This document shows positions 6,617 to 12,277 of a stretch of DNA of 12,277 nucleotides, piece after piece. Made by a program: the position numbers and the translations under genes. Under the pieces are notes generated by a model. That model made no database searches. It worked only from the letters and a program-made list of their open reading frames with translations, and was not told where the DNA came from. The stretch covers positions 1 through 12,277 of the forward strand of contig CAZDLM010000078.1 in NCBI GenBank assembly GCA_964506465.1. Reading direction: 5' to 3'. Position 1 is the first letter of the stretch, and every line of letters begins with the position of its first letter. Source of the DNA: UBA6109 sp964506465. Its GTDB lineage: Bacteria; Desulfobacterota; Syntrophia; Syntrophales; UBA6109.

Positions 6617-7990
6617 TTACAGCTTTTCAACCTTAAGCCGCAGCCCGTCCACGGCCTTCACCCTCACGGTGGAGGTCTTCGGGATCGGCGCATCGCTGAA
6701 GGCATTCCAGTACTCTCCCTGGACCGAAACCTTTCCCTCGGCGGCGATATCGGTGATGGCGGTCCCTTTCATCCCGATCATTTCCTCGCTACCCGTGCGC
6801 TTCTTTCTCCTCTGGGCCTTGATCACCAGTCCGACAATGGCGATGAAAAACAGGGACGTCACGGCGACGGCGGGAAACAGCACGCTTAAAGACACGCGCA
6901 TCGCCGGCTCCGGCGTTTCAAAGAGCATCATGGAGCCGATCGTCAGCGACACGATGCCGCCGACGCTCAAGATTCCGTGGCTCACGACTTTCACCTCCGC
7001 AATGAAGAGAATCACGGCGAACAGGATGAGAAGAACGCCGGCGAAATTAACCGGCAGCGTCTGCAATGCGAAGAAGGCGAGGATCAGCGACAGCCCGCCG
7101 ATCACGCCCGGCAGGACCACGCCCGGATTGGCAAATTCGAAATACAGCCCGGCCAGTCCCACGAGGAGCAGGATATAGGCAATGTTCGGGTCGCTGATGC
7201 TGGTCAGGATGCGTTGGCGCAACCCCATCTCCTTGTATTGAAGTTCGGCGTCCCGGGTCGCCAGCGTCCTCTTCCCCGACGGCAGTTCGACGGTCCGGCC
7301 GTCCATCGCTGCCAGAAGGCTGCGGATATCCGGGCTCACGAAATCGATCACCTTCAGCCGCAGGGCGTTCTCCGCGGTCACGGACTCGCTCTTCCTCACG
7401 GCCCGCTCCACCCAGTCCGCGTTGCGCAGCCTTTTGGCGGCAATACCCCGCGCATAGGCGACGGCATCATTCTCCACTTTCTTGGCCATGATCTTATCCA
7501 TCTGCCCGATCCCGATCCCCACCGGGTGGGCGGCGCCGATGTTCGTCCCAGGCGCCATCGCCGCGACATGGGCGGAGATGGTGATGATGACGCCGGCCGA
7601 GGCCGCTCTGGCCCCGGACGGCGACACATAGACGATCACCGGAAGCGGGGCGTTGAGAATCGCCTTGGCGATGTCCCGCATCGCCGAATCCAATCCTCCC
7701 GGAGTATCCAGCCGGAGGATCAGGCCGTCCGACCCTTTTCTCGCGGATTCCTCGATGTTCTTGAGGATGTACTCGCTCACGGGGGGCGTGATGGCAGCGC
7801 TCACCGTGATGACGTCATAGACAGGTCTCACCGAGGCGCTTTGCAGGTCCGTCGCCAAGAAGAACAGGACGACCAAGAGGATCGTTACGCTCAGGCCCAT
7901 CGCGTTTCGTACGCGGCGGCGCTTCTTCCCACCGCACAAGCCCGACCAGCCGCGCCTTCCGCAGTCCGTCGCGACAACCGCAGTTCTCAT
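6617..7990 (-). CDS. nfeD: Long-form NfeD membrane serine protease (ClpP-like domain plus OB-fold)
   Basis: 457 residues, the full-length (NfeD1b) form. There is a basic N-terminal stretch and hydrophobic segment (32-48). A ClpP-class protease domain follows, with LRLDTPGGL and SPSGARAASAG, in which S131 is the likely nucleophile. K171 in KKVENDAVAYARGIA is the likely general base, by analogy with the archaeal Ser/Lys enzyme PH1510. Four or five membrane helices span about 268-390, including NPGVVLPGVIGGLSLILAFF. A C-terminal soluble OB-fold (about 403-457) starts at MIGMKGTAITDI. It is thought to process the slipin encoded next. ATG 7990 is one base after the glycosylase stop and has GGAGG (7997-8001) six bases upstream. 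The ATG at 7900 (residue 31) would give a neater signal peptide but lacks a ribosome site. Confidence 0.95.
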   Translation of the reverse strand: MRTAVVATDCGRRGWSGLCGGKKRRRVRNAMGLSVTILLVVLFFLATDLQSASVRPVYDVITVSAAITPPVSEYILKNIEESARKGSDGLILRLDTPGGLDSAMRDIAKAILNAPLPVIVYVSPSGARAASAGVIITISAHVAAMAPGTNIGAAHPVGIGIGQMDKIMAKKVENDAVAYARGIAAKRLRNADWVERAVRKSESVTAENALRLKVIDFVSPDIRSLLAAMDGRTVELPSGKRTLATRDAELQYKEMGLRQRILTSISDPNIAYILLLVGLAGLYFEFANPGVVLPGVIGGLSLILAFFALQTLPVNFAGVLLILFAVILFIAEVKVVSHGILSVGGIVSLTIGSMMLFETPEPAMRVSLSVLFPAVAVTSLFFIAIVGLVIKAQRRKKRTGSEEMIGMKGTAITDIAAEGKVSVQGEYWNAFSDAPIPKTSTVRVKAVDGLRLKVEKL

Positions 7991-7991
7991 C

Positions 7992-8735
7992 TCAGGCCTC
8001 CAATTCCTTCATGATCATCTGCACATCCTGCCAGACGAGCTTCTTGGCATCCGGATTGCGCAGGAGGTATGCCGGATGATAGGTCGGCATCAGGCGGATT
8101 CCATGGTAATCATGGAAGCGCCCCCGCAGAGTCGTAATCGGGCTTTCCGCCTTCAGCAGAGTCCGCGCGGCAAAACTCCCCAGGGCGCAGATGAATTTAG
8201 GCGAGATCGCCTGGAGCTGCCGGACGAGGTACGGTTCGCAGGCCGCGATTTCGTCGGGCTGGGGATTGCGGTTCCCCGGAGGACGGCACTTCAGGATATT
8301 GCAGATGTAGACGTCCTCCCGCTTCAATCCCATGGCCACAATGATCTTCGTCAGGAGCTGGCCCGCCCTCCCCACGAAGGGCCGCCCCTGCTCATCTTCA
8401 TCAGCCCCCGGCGCCTCGCCGACAAAGACGAGATCGGCATGCGGATTTCCTTCCCCGAAGACAAGGTTCTTTCTCCCTTTTCCCAAGGGACAGCGATGGC
8501 ACTTCTCCATCTCTTCGCGGACAGCGGCCAACCCGTCCGGCGATCCAGCGGGACGGCATGAGATCTTCGGACGGTTCGCTTCGCTTCGCCGCAGGGCGGA
8601 TTTCGCCGAACCTCCATGCCCCCGATTCGCGACTCCGATCTGCGCGATCAGCGAACGCCGAGCGGCGCGCACGATGTCCAGCAACTCGCCCCGGGCGCCG
8701 GGACCGCCGGTTCCCTCCGCGTCACGACCGGACAT
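7992..8735 (-). CDS. Type-4 (family 4, Fe-S) uracil-DNA glycosylase
   Basis: 247 residues. It removes uracil from DNA to start base-excision repair. The four cluster cysteines are C79 and C82 (KCHRCPLG), C150 (NILKCRPPGNR) and C166 (AACEPYL). The active-site motifs are GEAPGADEDEQGRPFVGRAG (106-125) and HPAYLL (220-225). The N-terminal 70 or so residues are a helix (ELLDIVRAARRSLIAQIG) and a low-complexity linker, also seen in family members once called phage SPO1 DNA polymerase-related proteins. ATG 8735 overlaps the end of coaBC by 14 bases. A weak AGGA lies about 11 bases upstream, so translation may depend on coaBC ribosomes. In my recollection, coaBC with this glycosylase downstream is a recurrent pair in Deltaproteobacteria. 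Confidence 0.95.
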   Translation of the reverse strand: MSGRDAEGTGGPGARGELLDIVRAARRSLIAQIGVANRGHGGSAKSALRRSEANRPKISCRPAGSPDGLAAVREEMEKCHRCPLGKGRKNLVFGEGNPHADLVFVGEAPGADEDEQGRPFVGRAGQLLTKIIVAMGLKREDVYICNILKCRPPGNRNPQPDEIAACEPYLVRQLQAISPKFICALGSFAARTLLKAESPITTLRGRFHDYHGIRLMPTYHPAYLLRNPDAKKLVWQDVQMIMKELEA

Positions 8736-9915
8736 AGGCTGAAATCCTGTCCAGGATGCGATCGGCGGCGTCCTTCTTGTCCATCAGCGGGAACTCCTGC
8801 AGGCCCCCTTCCCGATCCAGGATGGAGATGACGTTGGTGTCACCCTCGAAACCGGCGCCCTTGCGGGAGAGGTCATTGGCGACAATCAGATCCATATTCT
8901 TGTCTTTCATTTTCTGCCGGGCCCTCTCCAGCAGATCCTCCGTCTCCATCGCGAACCCGACAAGGATCCTCTTGCCCTTCTTTTTCCCCAGCTCCGCGAT
9001 AATGTCCGGATTCCTCTCCAGGCGAATCGTCAGCGGCTCTTTCCCTTTCTTGATCTTGCTGCCGGAAGGCTCCGCGGGCCGGTAATCGGCCACGGCGGCC
9101 GCCTTGATGACGACGTCCGCGTCCGCGTATCGCTCCACGACGGCATCATGCATCTGCACGGCGGAAGAAACGGAGACCACCCGCACTCCCCGGGGAGGCG
9201 CAAGCGCAGACGGTCCGCTGACGAGGGTAACGTCGGCGCCCCTCCGGCGCGCCATGCGGGCCAGGGCGTATCCCATCTTCCCCGAGGAGAGGTTGGTGAT
9301 GAAGCGAACGGGGTCCATCGGCTCGCGCGTGGGTCCGGCGGTAACGAGGATCCTGAACCCGGCAAGGTCCTTCGGCGTCAGGAGAGATTCCATTTCTTCG
9401 ACGATATCCTCGATTTCCGGGAGCCGGCCGACGCCGACCGACTTGCAGGCGAGCTCGCCGCTCGCGGGCTCCACGAAGACGTAACCGCACCGTTTCAGCT
9501 TCTCCATGTTCTCCTGCACGATCCTGTTTTCGTACATGCCCGTGTTCATCGCCGGGCAGATCAGGATCGGGGCCTTCGTTGCCATGAGAACAGCGCCCAG
9601 AAGATCGTCGGCTATCCCGGACGCGAGCTTGCCGATGACGTTGGCCGTCGCCGGCGCGACGACGGCGATCTGCGCCTCTTCGGCGAGCGCCACATGGGCG
9701 ATGTCCGCCTCGCGCACCAGCGTAAACAATTCCGTATAGACGGGATTTCCCGACAACGTCTGGAGGGTAAGCGGCGTCAGAAATTCCATCGCGCTCTTCG
9801 TCATCACGACTTTCACGGAAGCGTCGCGTTTCACGAGGGCGCGCACCAGTTCCGCAGCCTTATAGGCGGCGATCCCACCGGTCACCCCCAGCAAGACCCG
9901 TTTGTGTTTGAGCAT
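8722..9915 (-). CDS. coaBC: Bifunctional phosphopantothenoylcysteine decarboxylase / phosphopantothenate-cysteine ligase
   Basis: 397 residues, full length (E. coli about 406). CoaBC makes 4'-phosphopantetheine for coenzyme A in two steps. The N-terminal FMN-dependent CoaC half shows LLGVTGGIAAYKAAELVR, the catalytic His in ADIAHVALAE, the PAMN motif in ICPAMNTGMYENR, and the substrate-flap Cys in GELACKSVGVGRL. The C-terminal CoaB half shows VTAGPTREPMDPVRFITNLS, SSGKMGYALA, IKAAAVADYRP, the loop Lys in KIKKGKEPL, and VANDLSRKGAGF. I chose ATG 9915 because GGGGTGG (9922-9928) is six bases upstream; an in-frame TTG at 9930 is less likely. It is the first gene of the seven-gene minus-strand run and has its own promoter. 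Confidence 0.97.
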   Translation of the reverse strand: MLKHKRVLLGVTGGIAAYKAAELVRALVKRDASVKVVMTKSAMEFLTPLTLQTLSGNPVYTELFTLVREADIAHVALAEEAQIAVVAPATANVIGKLASGIADDLLGAVLMATKAPILICPAMNTGMYENRIVQENMEKLKRCGYVFVEPASGELACKSVGVGRLPEIEDIVEEMESLLTPKDLAGFRILVTAGPTREPMDPVRFITNLSSGKMGYALARMARRRGADVTLVSGPSALAPPRGVRVVSVSSAVQMHDAVVERYADADVVIKAAAVADYRPAEPSGSKIKKGKEPLTIRLERNPDIIAELGKKKGKRILVGFAMETEDLLERARQKMKDKNMDLIVANDLSRKGAGFEGDTNVISILDREGGLQEFPLMDKKDAADRILDRISAYVRS

Positions 9916-9977
9916 GTCGTTCCACCCCAACCGTTCGGAAACTATCCGGAAACATGCGTCGGATCGATGATGTTGCC

Positions 9978-10006
9978 ACTATAGCAATTCCCCCGTGCGA
10001 CTGCAA
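9978..10006 (-). promoter_or_regulatory. Sigma70-type promoter for the coaBC operon
   Basis: On the minus strand TTGCAG (10001-10006) and TATAGT (9978-9983) are separated by exactly 17 bases. Transcription should start near 9971, giving a leader of about 55 bases before ATG 9915. Both boxes are close to consensus and correctly placed before the first gene of the run. Confidence 0.7.
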
Positions 10007-10017
10007 GGCCAGAATGC

Positions 10018-10066
10018 CCGACAGGCAGTCTCTCCGGGCGTTCCCGCCCTGCAAAGACGCCGTCGG
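10018..10066. other. Nested palindrome between the divergent promoters
   Basis: The outer arms are CCGAC-a-GGC-a-GTCT (10018-10031) and AGAC-GCC-GTCGG (10055-10066): 12 paired bases with two single-A bulges. Inside lies GGGCG-TTCC-CGCCC (10036-10049). The structure is upstream of both -35 boxes, so neither promoter should transcribe it. That suggests a DNA-level role, such as a regulator site, or a remnant of a palindromic repeat. Confidence 0.5.
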
Positions 10067-10078
10067 ATCGGTTTCAAC

Positions 10079-10107
10079 TTGAAAATTCGTCAGGGACCCA
10101 TTATAGA
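10079..10107 (+). promoter_or_regulatory. Sigma70-type promoter for the M23 peptidase gene
   Basis: TTGAAA (10079-10084) and TATAGA (10102-10107) are 17 bases apart. A start near 10114 would give a leader of about 27 bases containing the AAGGA ribosome site (10128-10132). Confidence 0.72.
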
Positions 10108-10140
10108 CGAGGGACCGAATTTTACGGAAGGACACCCTCG

Positions 10141-11466
10141 ATGCACCGCAAGAAAGCCCTCTGGTTCACCCTGATCGTACTGGCGGCCCTCGGCACTGTC
10201 TGGGCGTTGGCGATGACGATTCTGGAACCCGAAAAACCAAAAATTGTCATGACTCCGGATACGCGCATCATCGGCACGCGGCAGTCTCTTTCGCTCTCCT
10301 TCGCCGACCGCCGGAGCGGATTGCGCAAGCTCAGCGCCTCCATCACCCAGGACAATCGCCGTCAGACTGTCTGGTCGATCGACATCCCTGATCGCGGCGT
10401 CGCGGAAAGAACGGTCGACGTGACCATCGACGCCGCCAAACTGCGGCTTCGGGACGGTTCCGCCGTACTGACGATCCTTGCGGAAGACCACTCTCTGCTG
10501 AAGAACACGGCCGTCGTGGAAAGAACGGTCACGATCGACACGGTTCCGCCTCAGATCTCGCTTTTGGGCGGCATGAACCACATCAATCCAGGCGGCACAT
10601 GCGTCCTTCTCTACCGGACATCGGAGAAGGCATCGGCAAGCGGCGTCTGGGTCGATAAGGTCTTCTTTCCCGGATATCCGGCCTCGGCGGCTGGCAAGCC
10701 CGTCACGATCGTCTATTTCGCAGTTCCTCTGGAGGCGAAAAAGGGAATCGCCATCAGGCTCTTTGCCAGGGATGCGGCCGGCAACGAAGCCGTCGCCTCC
10801 GTACCTTATCTGCTGCTTGCCAAGAAATTCCGCCGCGATGCGATGAACCTGTCGGACGGATTTCTGCAGCAGAAGATGCCGGAGTTTCAGGCCTCTCATC
10901 CGGACATGCGGGGGAAGAGTCTTCTGGAAACCTTCCTCTACGTCAACGGCGTTCTCCGCGAAGAGAACCGCAAGACGATCGCGTCCCTGTGCGCCAAATC
11001 CGCCCCGAGGCAATTGTGGCAGGACACCTTTGTGCGCATGAAGAACGCGTCACCCATGGCGCTGTTCGGAGATCACCGGACCTACCTATACGCCGGCAAG
11101 GCTGTCGGCGAGAGCGTCCATATGGGCGTGGACCTCGCCTCTACGGCTCGGGCCCCCGTCGAAGCGGTCAACAGCGGTGTCGTGGTTTTTGCGGCCGGCC
11201 TGGGAATCTACGGAAACGCCGTGATGATCGACCACGGACTGGGGCTGTTTTCCCTTTACGGCCATCTTTCGGAGATCGGCGTCAAGGCGGGACAGGCGGT
11301 CAAGCGGAGTGATCCCATCGGCCGATCCGGGATCACCGGCCTCGCCGGAGGCGATCACCTGCACCTCAGCCTCCTGGTTGGGGGCGAGTTCGTCAATCCC
11401 CAGGAATGGTGGGACCCGCATTGGATCCAGGATAACGTTACGAAAAAGATGGCGGAGGCCTTCTGA
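10141..11466 (+). CDS. Membrane-anchored M23 (LytM/lysostaphin-type) zinc metallopeptidase
   Basis: 441 residues. An uncleaved-looking N-terminal anchor (about 7-27) precedes a periplasmic part. Residues 34-225 look like one or two Ig-like beta domains (VTIDTVPPQISLLGG, then IAIRLFARDAAGNEA). A linker of about 80 residues leads to the C-terminal M23 domain: HMGVDLAS (zinc ligands H327, D331), SLYGHLS (H375) and DHLHLSLLVGG (H406, H408). All catalytic positions are present, so it is probably an active peptidoglycan endopeptidase rather than an EnvC/NlpD-like activator. ATG 10141 has AAGGA eight bases upstream and a promoter just before it. It is monocistronic, with a palindrome element after the stop. 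Its precise cell-wall role is not visible. Confidence 0.93.
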   Translation: MHRKKALWFTLIVLAALGTVWALAMTILEPEKPKIVMTPDTRIIGTRQSLSLSFADRRSGLRKLSASITQDNRRQTVWSIDIPDRGVAERTVDVTIDAAKLRLRDGSAVLTILAEDHSLLKNTAVVERTVTIDTVPPQISLLGGMNHINPGGTCVLLYRTSEKASASGVWVDKVFFPGYPASAAGKPVTIVYFAVPLEAKKGIAIRLFARDAAGNEAVASVPYLLLAKKFRRDAMNLSDGFLQQKMPEFQASHPDMRGKSLLETFLYVNGVLREENRKTIASLCAKSAPRQLWQDTFVRMKNASPMALFGDHRTYLYAGKAVGESVHMGVDLASTARAPVEAVNSGVVVFAAGLGIYGNAVMIDHGLGLFSLYGHLSEIGVKAGQAVKRSDPIGRSGITGLAGGDHLHLSLLVGGEFVNPQEWWDPHWIQDNVTKKMAEAF

Positions 11467-11476
11467 CAGGCGGGGA

Positions 11477-11501
11477 CGGTTCAACTCTTCGCGATGTCCC
11501 G
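11477..11501. repeat. Second copy of the rapZ 3' end (direct repeat, left copy)
   Basis: These 25 bases match 11644-11668 at 24 positions; the only difference is A at 11484 against G at 11651. Read on the minus strand, both copies encode RDIAKS followed by a stop and are in the same orientation, 167 bp apart. This copy lies 23 bases outside the 120-bp palindrome and is not attached to a recognisable gene. Confidence 0.85.
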
Positions 11502-11524
11502 CAAAGGCCGCAACGCCGCCCCCA

Positions 11525-11644
11525 GGCTGTTCAAAAATGGCCGGATGCAAGGCGCCCGATATCCTGAGCTGTGAAGCGTACTGGGATGTACGCTGAACAG
11601 CGAGGGATGAAGGCAACGCGGCAGACGGGCGTTTTTTAACAGCC
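11525..11644. repeat. 120-bp full-length imperfect palindrome (MITE/REP-like element) after rapZ
   Basis: Two arms of exactly 57 bases (11525-11581 and 11588-11644) face each other across a 6-base centre. The outer 18 bases match at 15 positions, beginning GGCTGTT at one end and ending AACAGCC at the other. The inner 9 bases next to the centre include an exact GCGTAC/GTACGC pair. About half of the intermediate positions also pair, with no length change between arms. A short T run near each tip means it could end transcription from both convergent genes. There is no transposase, so if mobile it would be non-autonomous. I recall similar GGCTGTT...AACAGCC repeats in Deltaproteobacterial genomes, but cannot check. 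Confidence 0.75.
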
Positions 11645-11668
11645 GGTTCAGCTCTTCGCGATGTCCCG
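11644..11668. repeat. rapZ 3' end (direct repeat, right copy)
   Basis: Partner of 11477-11501. It covers the last six codons and stop of the rapZ frame and shares base 11644 with the palindrome's outer edge. Confidence 0.85.
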
Positions 11669-12163
11669 GTGATGCACGTTGACCGGGACCTGCCTCCGGG
11701 AGAAATAATCGACGAGTTCATTCGCCATGACAACGGAGCGATGGCGGCCGCCCGTGCACCCGATGGCGACATTGAACCGCGACTTCCCCTCCTTTTCGTA
11801 GAGCGGGATCAGGAATTCCATCATCTCGAAGAGTCTGCGGACAAAGATTTCACCGGTGTCCGATGTCAGAACGTACTCCCGAACACGCGGGTGGTGACCG
11901 TCGTACGTGCGCAGGTTCGCGTCAAAATGTGGGTTGGGGAGGAACCGGACATCCAGGACAATGTCGGCGTCGGGCGGCAGTCCGAACCGATAGCCGAAGG
12001 ACGTCACATGGATCACCATCCGGCGCTTCTCTTCGGGCGAGAGAAAGAGGCGCTGTACGGCATCTTTGAGCTGGTGGACGTTGTAGGACGTCGTGTCCAG
12101 AACCTTGTCCGCCATTGCCTTGAGCGGACCGAGCTTGGACCTCTCGAATTCCACACCCTGCAT
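11648..12163 (-). CDS. rapZ: RapZ (YvcJ family), C-terminal domain and linker; N-terminal domain missing
   Basis: 171 residues against about 285 for whole RapZ. The C-terminal domain, which in E. coli binds small RNAs, is complete: VTSFGYRFGLPPDADIVLDV, RFLPNPHF and LYEKEGKSRFNVAIGCTGG followed by HRSV. The first 40 residues (GVEFERSKLGPLKAMADK, then LDTTSYNVHQL) are the end of the P-loop kinase-like domain, so this was once a full-length protein. The ATG at 12163 aligns with an internal position, has only a weak AGGG upstream, and is the first available start after an in-frame stop at 12209-12211. The Walker A part is not in the window. It could be a true truncation, a frameshift in the genome, or a sequence error near a contig end. 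If expressed as read, it would keep only the RNA-binding half. Confidence 0.8.
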   Translation of the reverse strand: MQGVEFERSKLGPLKAMADKVLDTTSYNVHQLKDAVQRLFLSPEEKRRMVIHVTSFGYRFGLPPDADIVLDVRFLPNPHFDANLRTYDGHHPRVREYVLTSDTGEIFVRRLFEMMEFLIPLYEKEGKSRFNVAIGCTGGRHRSVVMANELVDYFSRRQVPVNVHHRDIAKS

Positions 12164-12277
12164 GACCGTACCCTGTTTAAATGGAATGAGAACGGACAGG
12201 AAACGGGATCAAAGGATACTTTTTTTTCCAGGTGCAGGTGTACAGCACAATAATTCTCACCAACCCATCAGCCCTCC
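12164..12277. other. Window end without a recognisable gene
   Basis: These 114 bases should encode more of the RapZ N-terminal domain but do not do so cleanly in any one frame. On the minus strand the rapZ frame is blocked by stops at 12209-12211 and 12257-12259. A neighbouring frame is open from the window end to about 12180. The stretch contains an 8-base T run (12220-12227) and a tandem CAGGTG pair, and looks more AT-rich than the rest. Confidence 0.5.

Noticed and set aside
6977..8014. Plus-strand open frame of 345 codons opposite nfeD
   Set aside because: Low-complexity His/Arg/Asp/Gln composition, antisense to a well-conserved gene.
9916..9971. Riboswitch or attenuator in the coaBC leader
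   Set aside because: The predicted leader is only about 55 bases and shows no conserved aptamer-like structure.
10090..11013. Minus-strand open frame opposite the M23 peptidase
   Set aside because: It would have to be transcribed through the divergent promoter region and has no recognisable domain; the plus-strand gene has an intact catalytic site, a promoter and a ribosome site.
11477..11668. Reading the 25-bp direct repeats as a classic target-site duplication
   Set aside because: The left copy is 23 bases away from the palindrome while the right copy overlaps its edge by one base, and 25 bp is far longer than usual for small elements.
1..12277. CRISPR array, tRNA, rRNA, phage, transposase or toxin-antitoxin genes
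   Set aside because: None were seen on either strand; the coding content is housekeeping and envelope genes.

Overview
The window is GC-rich bacterial chromosome, by eye near 60% GC, and looks like part of a draft or metagenome assembly because a run of ten N lies inside one gene. Gene content suggests a Gram-negative of the old Deltaproteobacteria (Desulfobacterota, perhaps a Syntrophales-like lineage). The pointers are a coaBC plus type-4 uracil-DNA glycosylase pair, an nfeD plus slipin pair, a RapZ homologue and a dispersed-looking palindromic repeat. This placement is inference; no rRNA or other decisive marker is present.

Layout. 1-1520 (+) is the 3' five-sixths of lepA. 1521-1721 holds a hairpin and a 93-bp imperfect palindrome. 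1722-2843 (+) is hemW. 2883-9915 (-) is one tightly packed seven-gene run transcribed right to left: coaBC, type-4 uracil-DNA glycosylase, nfeD-type membrane protease, slipin (SPFH protein), a small LiaF/DUF5668-like membrane protein, a MtnX-like HAD phosphatase, and an exported 5'-nucleotidase/metallophosphatase that carries the assembly gap. Several junctions overlap or sit within a few bases, so translational coupling is likely. The operon starts at a good sigma70-type promoter at 9978-10006. 9916-10140 is a divergent regulatory region with a second promoter facing right (10079-10107) and a nested palindrome between the two. 10141-11466 (+) is a membrane-anchored M23 metallopeptidase with an Ig-like region. 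11467-11647 holds a 120-bp near-perfectly symmetrical palindrome and a second copy of the last codons of rapZ. 11648-12163 (-) is the C-terminal part of rapZ, whose N-terminal kinase-like domain cannot be found in the remaining 114 bases.

How the genes fit together. Most are housekeeping: translation (LepA), radical-SAM heme handling (HemW), coenzyme A synthesis (CoaBC), uracil repair (UDG), envelope quality control (NfeD with its slipin partner), phosphate ester hydrolysis (HAD and 5'-nucleotidase), and peptidoglycan or cell-shape work (M23). I see no phage, CRISPR, toxin-antitoxin or defence genes. The more unusual content is non-coding: two long palindromic elements in intergenic spaces, the duplicated rapZ tail, and the palindrome between divergent promoters.
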